This document shows, piece by piece, positions 8,159-15,401 of a stretch of DNA of 64,000 bases. How positions within the stretch are numbered: position 1 is the stretch's first letter; each line of letters begins with the position of its first letter. This stretch comes from Robertmurraya_A mangrovi. GTDB lineage: Bacteria; Bacillota; Bacilli; Bacillales; Cytobacillaceae. Under the pieces are notes generated by a model. It searched no databases. It was not told the DNA's origin and saw nothing but the letters and a program-made list of their open reading frames with translations. Location: assembly GCF_034427655.1 (NCBI RefSeq), contig NZ_JAXOFX010000018.1, positions 21,262 through 85,261 on the forward strand. The letters run 5' to 3'. The translations under genes were made by a program, and so were the position numbers.

Positions 8159-9031
8159 TTAGAAAAATGCCTTATAAAAAGTGAATTGATATTGATATTG
8201 TTTGGATGACTCATGAACGATAAAAGTGGCTCGAAGCTTTGACAACCTTTTTCTCCAGTTACTGTCTTCTATTGAACTGTTTGATAGGAATGTTTTACCT
8301 TCACCGTTGATAGTAATGTCAATCTCAGCATCTGACTCCCGAAAAATGATGCTTAATTCACTAGTTTTTGAGTTTTCCATTAATTCATGAAAAAAGTCCT
8401 GACCTAGCCTAAAAAGCTGAATTTCCACTTGAATAGGGAATCGTTCAATATCTCCTTTCACTTTGTATGGAATATTGAACATTTTCTTTTGGCTAAGATA
8501 AGCTAAATAGGATTTAACCGTTGCTACTAGTCCTAAATCTTCTAAAATTAATGGATAGATTTCAAATGCTGAATCCTTGACCTTTTTGATTGTCTCATCT
8601 ACTATTACTGATAAATTTGTTAATTGGTTTTTAATTTCATCTCGAAATTGGAGCTCTTGTAATTTATATAAACTTAAATATAAACTAAACAGAGTTTGAC
8701 CAATGGTATGGAAAATTTCTTCCGAGATCTGCTTTTTATAATGTTCTTTTACATTTAATTCTATCGAATCAAAGTCAATCTCAGTAATAGGTATGAATAC
8801 CTTCGATAAGGTCAACTGTTGTTCCTTTGTTTGATGGATAATATCCTTAAGCACATCACTAACAAGATTGAGCTGTTTACAACTTCTACGAATTTTTTCT
8901 GCCTCGTAACCTTGACCTTCTTTTAGATAATCTAATATATACTGAATTTGCAATAATATTTTCTCGTTTAATGAGACAGCGTCTTTTAAGTAATTATTAA
9001 TTAAATCTACTTCAATAAGGTTCATTCCCAT
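8159..9031 (-). CDS. Degenerate NarL-type histidine-kinase-like protein
   Basis: A 290-residue protein starting at ATG 9031, chosen because GGAAGGGGGAGA is spaced correctly before it; the upstream ATG at 9061 has no ribosome site. No membrane helix. Around residue 108, SEEIFHTIGQTLFSLYLSL matches the HisKA_3 H-box (compare RELHDGIGQALYSILVSL in the neighbouring kinase), keeping the histidine and glutamine. YPLILEDLGLVATVKSYL matches the post-H-box region of DegS/NarX kinases. The C-terminal third should be HATPase but lacks the N box, DxGxG and GxGxG motifs, so ATP binding is doubtful. It may be a phosphatase or decoy for the adjacent NreC-like regulator; that role is inferred. Its promoter carries the shared TAGGG/CCCTA element. 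Confidence 0.7.
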   Translation of the reverse strand: MGMNLIEVDLINNYLKDAVSLNEKILLQIQYILDYLKEGQGYEAEKIRRSCKQLNLVSDVLKDIIHQTKEQQLTLSKVFIPITEIDFDSIELNVKEHYKKQISEEIFHTIGQTLFSLYLSLYKLQELQFRDEIKNQLTNLSVIVDETIKKVKDSAFEIYPLILEDLGLVATVKSYLAYLSQKKMFNIPYKVKGDIERFPIQVEIQLFRLGQDFFHELMENSKTSELSIIFRESDAEIDITINGEGKTFLSNSSIEDSNWRKRLSKLRATFIVHESSKQYQYQFTFYKAFF

Positions 9032-9089
9032 GTGGGTCTCTCCCCCTTCCACTATACTCATTATTGTACTTATATTTGTTTTTTTCTAA

Positions 9090-9128
9090 TATAGGGGGAT
9101 TCCCTATCGTATGAGGAGAAATCCCCTA
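9090..9128. promoter_or_regulatory. NreC-like regulatory element, copy A
   Basis: TATAGGGG, then TCCCTA, then a third CCCTA 22 bp further (9124-9128) form a palindrome plus a phased half-site. It matches copy B at 14882-14920 at 27 of 39 positions with identical spacing. It sits where the -35 box of the leftward gene should be, and the possible -10 (TACAAT on the minus strand) has no good -35 partner, which suits activator-dependent transcription. Confidence 0.6.
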
Positions 9129-9175
9129 TCCTTTTCGTTACAGCCATCAAAATGCTTAATCGAAATAGACAGAAA

Positions 9176-9206
9176 AGAAAAGAACCTCATTAATTTTGAG
9201 GTTCTT
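9176..9206 (-). terminator. Intrinsic terminator overlapping the kinase stop codon
   Basis: AAGAACCTCA (9180-9189) pairs perfectly with TGAGGTTCTT (9197-9206) around a 7-nt loop that contains the TAA of the kinase gene. An A-rich stretch gives a T-run on the minus strand. Confidence 0.8.
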
Positions 9207-10725
9207 CTGCATATTGAATCGGGATTTCAACTTCTATGATTGTCCCTTTGTTAATTTCTGAATGAACGAAGAATTGCCCACTTAGTAATTGAGCACGCTC
9301 TTTCATACTGTATAAGCCTATTCCTTTACCCTCTTTATTCAAGACTTCTTTAATATCAAATCCATCTCCATCGTCTTCTACATACAAAATTAAATTGTCA
9401 TCTTCCACTCTTAGTTCAACTTCAATTGTAGTTGCTTTTGCATATTTTGCGATATTATTAAGTGATTCTTGATAAATTCGATAAATGGCTGTTTCAATTT
9501 CAGGCAGCAGCCGTTTTGATACTTTTTCTGCTTTTAAATTTATTTTTATCTGATGTGTCTGTTCAAACTGATCTTTAAATGATTTCATCGCAGGCAACAA
9601 GCCTAAATCATCTAATGCACTCGGTCGCAATTGGGTTGCAATCCTTTTTACTTCTTCCATGGATTCACCCGTCATTTGCTCAATTAATTGAAGCTCTTCC
9701 TTTAGGTGTTCACTTTCTTTACGTTTCCGAATCATTTTTAAAGACACTAATATACTGTATAACGCTTGACCAATACCGTCATGTAATTCCCTAGATACCC
9801 TTTTTCTTTCTTCTTCTTGTGCCTGAATCACTAAAGTAGATAGTTTTTTTTCATTTTCAATTAACTTAGTTTCAGCTTCTTTCCACTTCGTTTGGGCACG
9901 TTCTTTTTCTACAAATATTTCTTCAAACTGAGGAAAGAAAATTCCTTTCATCAAATAAAAGTATCCTAGTACTTTATAGATATGTCCAAGGAGATTCATC
10001 ATGCTATGAACATTATTATATAAGGTGAAAACTAACTCCCCTAATAATAGAAAAACTAGTCCACCAACAACCACTAACATGTCTTCCTTCTTTGTAATGA
10101 CATACTTCTTAATAATTAATACCATAGTTATGAGATGAAACACACTAATGACATATTCTAACAAAACCTTAAATGGTGTTACCCCTTGGCCCTCAATAAG
10201 TAGAACTGGTAATTTTTCAGGGATGCTAACAACACCCGTTATGATCATTCCTGTTATGATAGAAGCACTTAGAAACAATAGATTCTTATCTGTGTTCCTT
10301 ATAGTAGAGTCCTTTTTACGAGAAAATACAAATGCTAAGCCTATGCTCTCTATTAGTCTCGCAATGATCCAAAACCAAGTTGCCTTTGAAAGAGTATTAG
10401 CATCCTGGAAAAATGGCATTCCTTTATATAATAAGGTGTGAGCTAAATCAAATGCACCAACTTGAAAGAACAAAATACTTACAAAAAGCCTATGCTTAGA
10501 GGGTGCATGCTTAAACGTTAACCATCCCTGAAAGAATATAATGAATGAAACGAAGATGCTAAAAAACTCTAAAATGGTATGTAAGATTAAAAAATGAGGA
10601 TGGGTATTTTCTAGATAAGAATGACTCAATCCTTGAATGATTAAAAATAATAAAACAGCTGTAATGGCTAGTATAACCGTGTTTTTTTCAAGCTTGTTCA
10701 GCTTATTAATACTCTCCAGTAACAT
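9190..10725 (-). CDS. MASE3-domain sensor histidine kinase, NarL/HisKA_3 type
   Basis: A 511-residue kinase starting at ATG 10725 (GGGAG six bases upstream; a TTG at 10740 lies inside that site). Residues about 15-265 form a multi-helix MASE3 sensor with SHSYLENTHPHFLILHTILEFFS and FFQVGAFDLAHTLLYKGMP. A coiled linker follows. The H-box RELHDGIGQALYSI places the histidine at about 315. RPSALDDLGLLPAMK and the HATPase motifs (NIAKYAKA, DDGDGFD, GIGLYSMKERA) are complete. The MASE3 ligand is unknown. It is the second gene after its regulator (10781-11434). A GAGTAGA/TCTACTC palindrome with a T-run (10764-10786) lies between them and could reduce kinase expression relative to the regulator. Confidence 0.9.
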   Translation of the reverse strand: MLLESINKLNKLEKNTVILAITAVLLFLIIQGLSHSYLENTHPHFLILHTILEFFSIFVSFIIFFQGWLTFKHAPSKHRLFVSILFFQVGAFDLAHTLLYKGMPFFQDANTLSKATWFWIIARLIESIGLAFVFSRKKDSTIRNTDKNLLFLSASIITGMIITGVVSIPEKLPVLLIEGQGVTPFKVLLEYVISVFHLITMVLIIKKYVITKKEDMLVVVGGLVFLLLGELVFTLYNNVHSMMNLLGHIYKVLGYFYLMKGIFFPQFEEIFVEKERAQTKWKEAETKLIENEKKLSTLVIQAQEEERKRVSRELHDGIGQALYSILVSLKMIRKRKESEHLKEELQLIEQMTGESMEEVKRIATQLRPSALDDLGLLPAMKSFKDQFEQTHQIKINLKAEKVSKRLLPEIETAIYRIYQESLNNIAKYAKATTIEVELRVEDDNLILYVEDDGDGFDIKEVLNKEGKGIGLYSMKERAQLLSGQFFVHSEINKGTIIEVEIPIQYAEEPQN

Positions 10726-10780
10726 TCTCTTCTCCCTCAAAAATTTAATGAGATTTCATTCACTAAAAAAAGAGTAGAGT

Positions 10781-11434
10781 CTACTCAAAGTCAAGTAACC
10801 CATGTTTTAGTGCGTACTTAACTAATTCTGGTCTCGTTCTTAAATTTAATTTTTCCATGATTTTAGATTTGTGCGCCTCTATTGTCTTTACTGAAAGATA
10901 CAAGGTCTCAGCGACTTCCTTATTGGAGTAACCTTTAGCAAGCATAGACAAAACTTCTTCCTCTCTAGAAGTTAATAACGCGGTTCCGTCCTCAACTAGT
11001 CCAGATGCAATTTGATCTAAGTAGCTTTCAATTAGTAATTTTGTTGCTTTAGGATATAAATAAGCTTCACCACCAAATACTGTTCGTATCGCTGTTACTA
11101 AATCCATATCCTCAGCACTTTTTAAGATATAACCAGAAGCCCCTGCCTGCAAGACTCGAAATATATATTCTTTGTCATCGTGCATTGTTAACACAATAAT
11201 GTGAACTTCAGGACAAAGCTCTTTAAGTTGTTTTGTTGCAAATAGCCCATTTTTTCCTGGAGGCATATTTAGATCCATAACGACAACATCAGGTTTCAGT
11301 TCAGTTGTTTTTTGAACGACCTCTTCACCATCCATTGCTGTAGCAATAACCTTCATATCTCCTTGACTATTGATTAGCATAGTGATTCCCGAACGAACAA
11401 TAGCATGATCATCAGCAATTATTACACGTATCAT
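10781..11434 (-). CDS. NarL/LuxR-type response regulator, NreC-like
   Basis: A 217-residue regulator. Receiver: IADDHAIVRSG, phospho-acceptor Asp54 in VVMDLNMPPGKNGL, Thr in VLTMHDD, Lys in YILKSAED. LuxR helix-turn-helix at about residues 150-210: LTSREEEVLSMLAKGYSNKEVAETLYLSVKTIEAHKS (read in pieces). The MDLNMPPG..GL..T motif and the C-terminal RPELVKYALKHGLLDF are close to staphylococcal NreC as I remember it. NreC regulates nitrate/nitrite respiration and binds a GC-rich TAGGG/CCCTA palindrome. Two such elements occur in this window (9090 and 14882). Its own leader holds an imperfect TAGGGGTAAA/TTTACCTAGG repeat near 11453-11483. Orthology is an inference. Confidence 0.88.
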   Translation of the reverse strand: MIRVIIADDHAIVRSGITMLINSQGDMKVIATAMDGEEVVQKTTELKPDVVVMDLNMPPGKNGLFATKQLKELCPEVHIIVLTMHDDKEYIFRVLQAGASGYILKSAEDMDLVTAIRTVFGGEAYLYPKATKLLIESYLDQIASGLVEDGTALLTSREEEVLSMLAKGYSNKEVAETLYLSVKTIEAHKSKIMEKLNLRTRPELVKYALKHGLLDFE

Positions 11435-11561
11435 ATTCCGTCCCCTTTATCCTAGGTAAATGTTACTATTTTACCCCTAGTATATCAGAATATATTAGTT
11501 TAAAAGTTACTATTTAATTTGAAATTATTAATACTTTGCAACACTTTTAAAATTTATTTAC

Positions 11562-11589
11562 AAAAAAATCGACCTCTTTGGGCCGATTT
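11562..11589 (-). terminator. Intrinsic terminator after the aldo/keto reductase
   Basis: AAATCGACC and GGCCGATTT pair with one mismatch around TCTTTG. Seven T follow on the minus strand. Confidence 0.75.
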
Positions 11590-11591
11590 CT

Positions 11592-12494
11592 TTATGCTAC
11601 CTCTTTTCCTAGTGAGGCAATCCATATTTTAAACCATTGCTGGCGTGTTAATGTGATATTCACAGCATGAGCTGCTGATTTTATTCGTTCTATTTTACCT
11701 GATCCTGCAATTGGTATGATTCGTGCCGGATGGTTTAACAGCCAGGCAAACATTAATTGATCTAGTTCAGTAACACCAATTTCTTGGGCAACTTCTTTTA
11801 GAGCCTTTAAAATTCGGGTAGACTTTTCATCAATCCCATTAAAAATATTCCCTCCAGCTAACGGTGACCATGCCATTGGAGCCACTCTTTTTTCGAGGCA
11901 TTGTTCAATGGTTCCATCAAGGAAAGTGTCAATATGACCGACTGAGATTTCTACTTGGTTCGTTACTAGTGGAAATGGAAGATAGCTACTAAGCATATTA
12001 AACTGAGAAGGTGTAAAGTTTGAAACACCAAAATTCCGAACCTTGCCTTCATCTTTTAGTTGAATAAAAGTTTCAGCAACTTCTTCTGGATTCATATAAA
12101 CATCAGGACGATGGATAAGCAATACATCAATATAGTCTGTTTGTAGCTTTCTTAATGAATTTTCTACACTTTTATTTATGTGATCCTTACTAGTATCGTA
12201 ATACTTTACTTCATGCTCGGGATATTTATCAGACAATAGCTTGATTCCGCATTTAGTGACAATTTCCATTTGTCCTCTTAAGGATGGCTTTAGCGCTAAT
12301 GCTTCCCCAAATAATTCTTCGCATGTATAGTTCCCATAAATATCTGCATGATCAAACGTCGTTATCCCTAGCTCTAAACATTCTTCAATGAAGCGTAGTA
12401 TCTGCTCCTTACTCATATTCCATTCACTCAATCTCCACAAGCCGTGTACAATTTTTGAAAAAGATAAGTCTTCTGTTAATTTTATTCTGTCCAT
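11592..12494 (-). CDS. Aldo/keto reductase, YdhF-like
   Basis: A 300-residue (beta/alpha)8 NADPH-dependent oxidoreductase. The catalytic tetrad is visible: Asp in FDHADIYGNY with its Tyr, Lys in VTKCGIKL, His in VLLIHRPD. Cofactor-binding motifs GVSNFTPSQF, NQVEISVG and the phosphate loop IPIAGSGKIERI are present. The pattern GLWRLSEWNMS and the length match the AKR11-type YdhF branch rather than the short AKR5 type at 58297. Substrate unknown. It forms its own unit, with a terminator directly after and a dispersed repeat upstream. Confidence 0.88.
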   Translation of the reverse strand: MDRIKLTEDLSFSKIVHGLWRLSEWNMSKEQILRFIEECLELGITTFDHADIYGNYTCEELFGEALALKPSLRGQMEIVTKCGIKLLSDKYPEHEVKYYDTSKDHINKSVENSLRKLQTDYIDVLLIHRPDVYMNPEEVAETFIQLKDEGKVRNFGVSNFTPSQFNMLSSYLPFPLVTNQVEISVGHIDTFLDGTIEQCLEKRVAPMAWSPLAGGNIFNGIDEKSTRILKALKEVAQEIGVTELDQLMFAWLLNHPARIIPIAGSGKIERIKSAAHAVNITLTRQQWFKIWIASLGKEVA

Positions 12495-12567
12495 ATTACT
12501 CTCCTATGTATAAGAAGTTTTTATCAGCAATAACTTTAACCGAAGCACCGTTTAATTGCAAATTATT

Positions 12568-12730
12568 AGAAAAGCGCAAGCGCCCCGTTTAGCGACGTAT
12601 GGACTGGAGCGCCTCGACTGAGATAAAGGAAACACGAAGAGCGATAGCGATTCGTTGTTGACTTATCGTAGGGAGAGGAGCGAAGTCCACTAGTCGCTGG
12701 GCGCTGGAGCTAGACAGTTGTCTAACTTCA
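12568..12730 (+). repeat. Dispersed intergenic repeat, family 1, copy 1
   Basis: About 163 bp running from AGAAAAGCGCAAGCGCCCC to CTAGACAGTTGTCTAACTTC, far more GC-rich than its surroundings. The reverse complement of 59199-59363 matches it almost base for base, with scattered differences (for example AGCGATAGCG against AGCGTGAGCG). Its arms hold complementary GCGCC/GGCGC segments, so it can fold. No transposase is associated. A 60-codon leftward frame crossing it is judged spurious. Confidence 0.85.
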
Positions 12731-12757
12731 AATAGCTTATACTTTCTATAAAATTGA

Positions 12758-12808
12758 AAAGTGCCAGGCACCTGAAATGTTATTGAAACATTGGGTGCCT
12801 GGCACTTT
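12758..12808. terminator. Long palindromic hairpin, probable hemAT terminator
   Basis: AAAGTGCCAGGCACC (12758-12772) is mirrored exactly by GGTGCCTGGCACTTT (12794-12808). The loop pairs again (AATGTT/AACATT). It starts 4 bp past the hemAT stop. Similar GTGCCTGGCAC palindromes recur in Bacillus intergenic DNA, so it may also be a mobile palindromic unit. Confidence 0.7.
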
Positions 12809-12811
12809 CTA

Positions 12812-14128
12812 TTATTCTTGTATTAGACTTTTACTAACTTCTCTTAAGCTATCAATAGAGGCAGAAATTTCATGGGTTGCCGATGAAATTGAGGAAAGAG
12901 CATGAGATACTTCTGTAATTTCCGTTTCCATAAGCGAATTTTTCCCTTGGCTATTTTTCATATCTTTAATAATAATATCAAAGTACTCATTTGCCCCTAC
13001 CATGCCTTTGATTCCTTCATCAACAATATGATTAATCTCACTAAGTTTCTCGGTAACATTAGTAATTTGGTTATTGTTCATTGAGATTAATCCCGTTACT
13101 TTAGAAACAGAAACCTTTGTTTCTTCAGCTAATTTTCTTACTTCACTAGCAACAACTGAAAATCCTTTTCCTGACTCCCCTGCTCTAGCCGCTTCTATGG
13201 CTGCGTTTAGTGCGAGTAGATTAGTCTGTTCTGCAATGTTTGTTACGATTCCTACGATTAGGGAGATGTCTTGTGATATGGACTGCAAACGTTCTAGCTC
13301 TTTTGAAATATCGATTACTTTTGAATTAATGGTTTGCATATGTTCATTTTGATTTTCAAGTTGCTTTTTGCCTTCTATTGATTTCAAACTTGTATTCTTT
13401 GAAAGTTCTGTATTGTCTTTATAGATGGACGAAATTTGATCAGCCTGAGCTGCAAGTTCTTGGATTGAATCGTTCGTCTGTTCCATCGCTACAGACAAAC
13501 TTTCCACCGTTTCATTTAATCCCGTCTTAACAAAATTTTGTTTTTCTTCAAATTCATTTCTTAAACGTTCGTTTTCCTTTTCATATGCCTCTAAAACTAG
13601 CTGCTGTTCTATACTAATTAATTTTGTAACTGTACGAATCGCTAAGAGAATGTCATCCTTCGAACTGTACTCTTCCTCAATAATAGAAATCAACGACAGA
13701 AGTAAGTCTTGAAAAGCACACATATACCACTGAGTTTCAAGTCCTATCCTTACATGCACATGTGCAATCCTTATTCTCTTTTCTACGAACTCAGCGTCTA
13801 TTTTTCCATCAAATAACTCGATAAGATGCTTACGTAATGTTTGCTTCAGTCGATCTACCGTACTATTGGAGCTGATAATATTCATTAGTGAGGGCTGATT
13901 TTCAAGGTTTTTATAAAAACCAGCCACTATTGTATCTATGTTTTTTTGTACAAAAGGTTGTAAAGTCTTAGCTACTTTTAAATCAAGCTCATCTAGTTGA
14001 ATCATTTTCAGCTGGGTTTTTAGATTATTTGATAAACTTGTTACACCTAATACCCCTGCTGATTGTAAAGATTGCTCTAGTAAACTCTGTTTATTAATTC
14101 TTTTCTTTAAAAATGTCGTTCTTCCCAA
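12812..14128 (-). CDS. hemAT: HemAT-type globin-coupled chemoreceptor
   Basis: A soluble aerotaxis transducer that binds oxygen at heme and signals to CheA. The protoglobin domain spans about residues 40-180, with the proximal heme histidine in IAHVHVRIGLETQWYM (equivalent to His123 of B. subtilis HemAT), matching its RIASIHLRIGL context. A coiled signalling domain follows, with the conserved MCP hairpin tip near IVTNIAEQTNLLALNAAIEAARAGE (split here for length). No membrane segment is present, as in HemAT. I start it at TTG 14128, six bases after GGGGGA; the ATG at 14158 has no ribosome site. With that start it has 438 residues, against 432 in B. subtilis. A stand-alone protoglobin gene lies just upstream. 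Confidence 0.92.
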   Translation of the reverse strand: MGRTTFLKKRINKQSLLEQSLQSAGVLGVTSLSNNLKTQLKMIQLDELDLKVAKTLQPFVQKNIDTIVAGFYKNLENQPSLMNIISSNSTVDRLKQTLRKHLIELFDGKIDAEFVEKRIRIAHVHVRIGLETQWYMCAFQDLLLSLISIIEEEYSSKDDILLAIRTVTKLISIEQQLVLEAYEKENERLRNEFEEKQNFVKTGLNETVESLSVAMEQTNDSIQELAAQADQISSIYKDNTELSKNTSLKSIEGKKQLENQNEHMQTINSKVIDISKELERLQSISQDISLIVGIVTNIAEQTNLLALNAAIEAARAGESGKGFSVVASEVRKLAEETKVSVSKVTGLISMNNNQITNVTEKLSEINHIVDEGIKGMVGANEYFDIIIKDMKNSQGKNSLMETEITEVSHALSSISSATHEISASIDSLREVSKSLIQE

Positions 14129-14258
14129 ATCAAATCCCCCTATGAAGTCATTACCCATCCATAATTTTTATGAAATTTTAGCAATTTTCAACTTATATAT
14201 AGTATAAAACAAATTTACCATATTACATGTAGCCGGTAAAACGCTTTTAGCTAAATTT

Positions 14259-14792
14259 TCACGATACTAAAGAACTATGTTTTTCCATATAAAGATGAAC
14301 GAGCATCAATTCAAAGCTTATGATTCTTGTAATTGCCCTCGGTAGATGAGAAGGATTTGTATCGTTTAGTTTAATAATATTCCCTTTTTCGAAAATGTAT
14401 TTAAATAATTCTGCAATACATTTAAAATAACCGGCTAACTCTAAGCCAAACTTTTGATGATAGAGTGCTAATTTCTTTCTGCTATTAATAAAGTCTGTAT
14501 CAATTCTCCCAGAAAAAAGTTCATAAATATGACTTCTTAAAAAGTTTTTAAACTCATTGATATGTTGTAGAGACTTTGAATCACTAATGGCTAATTGATT
14601 TACGTACTCTTCCACAATGTAAAATATATCGTCTTTCATTAGGGGGCTTAAACGGTTGATTAATTGTAAATCCTGTTCATCTAGATGTATCAACATTAAC
14701 TGAATTAATATATCAGCTGGTAAGGAAGGATCTATATAGCATCCGTCTTGGTTACATGTTTCACGTTCCGAAAACACCATCCGTTTATTCAT
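14259..14792 (-). CDS. Single-domain protoglobin
   Basis: A 177-residue protein made only of a protoglobin domain. The segment KLALYHQKFGLELAGYFKC aligns with the proximal-histidine helix of HemAT, giving heme ligand His112. Upstream, IHLDEQDLQLINRLSPLM matches the start of the HemAT globin core (IQLDELDLKVAKTLQPFV). There is no signalling domain and no kinase or cyclase tail, so it cannot signal alone; binding O2, NO or CO and acting as a scavenger, store or partner of HemAT or the NarL-type system is inferred. It starts at ATG 14792 behind AGGAGGA, with its own TTGACA promoter and copy B of the NreC-like element. Confidence 0.82.
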   Translation of the reverse strand: MNKRMVFSERETCNQDGCYIDPSLPADILIQLMLIHLDEQDLQLINRLSPLMKDDIFYIVEEYVNQLAISDSKSLQHINEFKNFLRSHIYELFSGRIDTDFINSRKKLALYHQKFGLELAGYFKCIAELFKYIFEKGNIIKLNDTNPSHLPRAITRIISFELMLVHLYMEKHSSLVS

Positions 14793-14821
14793 CTCAGGTT
14801 CCTCCTAATTAAAAGTATAAT

Positions 14822-14850
14822 ATTACAGAGATCGTTCACATTTTTGTCAA
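14822..14850 (-). promoter_or_regulatory. SigA-type promoter of the protoglobin gene
   Basis: On the minus strand, TTGACA (14850-14845), a 17-bp spacer and TGTAAT (14827-14822). This gives a start point about 20 bp downstream and places the NreC-like element roughly 75 bp upstream of it. Confidence 0.6.
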
Positions 14851-14881
14851 TTTCATTTTCTCTTTTTTAACGTTTTATTTA

Positions 14882-14920
14882 TATAGGGGAACTCCCTAGC
14901 AATATTGAAAAAATTCCCTA
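14882..14920. promoter_or_regulatory. NreC-like regulatory element, copy B
   Basis: TATAGGGG..TCCCTA palindrome with a third CCCTA at 14916-14920, in the same layout as copy A at 9090-9128. The 22-bp offset between the two CCCTA half-sites, about two helical turns, is kept in both. It is upstream of a good -35 box, a normal activator position. Confidence 0.6.
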
Positions 14921-14921
14921 A

Positions 14922-14967
14922 TAAAAAAAGGCACCAGAAATGTCTAATAACATTTCTAATGCCTTTT
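14922..14967 (-). terminator. Intrinsic terminator after the NTF2-like gene
   Basis: AGAAATG/CATTTCT pairs inside, AAAAGGC/GCCTTTT outside, and seven A on the plus strand give the T-run in the leftward direction. Confidence 0.75.
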
Positions 14968-14977
14968 ACTCCTCATA

Positions 14978-15295
14978 TTATAAGAACCAAACTTTCGTAA
15001 TGATGTCGTCCTTTATTTCATAGATCGCTGTTGCATGAAAAGGTTCTTCCTTTCGCCCGGTAATCTTTTCATGATCAATAACATAAGGATGTTGTTCGAT
15101 ACGTTTCACAATCTCAGCATTCATATTTGGGTATGTATCGAACAACTTCTTGTAATGCACTCTCATCTCTTCATTTGAAGACATTCTAACGATATTTGGA
15201 AAAGCATATACATGGACATCTTCAGAGTAACATGCCATAAATGCATCTATATCTTTTTCGTTATAAGCCTTCAGCTGTCTTTCTACTACATTCAT
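14978..15295 (-). CDS. SnoaL/NTF2-like fold protein
   Basis: A 105-residue cytosolic protein of the NTF2-like superfamily. The hallmark opening QLKAYNEKDIDAFMACYSEDV is followed by the strand pattern ending TAIYEIKDDIITKVWFL. Members include ketosteroid isomerases and polyketide cyclases as well as many proteins of unknown substrate; nothing here fixes the reaction. GGAAGGTG precedes the ATG. It has its own terminator and is separated from the large leftward operon by another terminator at 15361-15395, so co-transcription is unlikely. Confidence 0.75.
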   Translation of the reverse strand: MNVVERQLKAYNEKDIDAFMACYSEDVHVYAFPNIVRMSSNEEMRVHYKKLFDTYPNMNAEIVKRIEQHPYVIDHEKITGRKEEPFHATAIYEIKDDIITKVWFL

Positions 15296-15360
15296 CTTTT
15301 AAACACCTTCCAATCTCTTCTTTAACTATCTACTCACTAGTATCTACAATGATTAACCTT

Positions 15361-15395
15361 AAAAAAGATTACGAATGCAACATACACCCGTAATC
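15361..15395 (-). terminator. Terminator of the six-gene polysaccharide/signalling operon
   Basis: GATTACG (15367-15373) pairs with CGTAATC (15389-15395). Six A on the plus strand supply the T-run. It lies 7 bp past the hybrid-kinase stop. Confidence 0.8.
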
Positions 15396-15401
15396 CTTTC
15401 G

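Noticed and set aside
12589..12771. A 60-codon leftward open frame
   Set aside because: It lies entirely in the dispersed repeat and the GTGCCAGGCAC palindrome, has no ribosome site, and resembles no protein.
13074..13352. Open frame antisense to the HemAT signalling domain, and similar ones at 61676-61963 and 62222-62698 in the other chemoreceptor
   Set aside because: Coiled-coil Ala/Glu/Lys-rich genes produce long Ser/Ala-rich antisense frames by composition. No ribosome sites or promoters support them.
14120..14150. ATAGGGGGAT in the hemAT leader as a third NreC-like element
   Set aside because: Only one half-site is present, without the mirrored CCCTA, and it serves better as the ribosome binding site for the TTG start.
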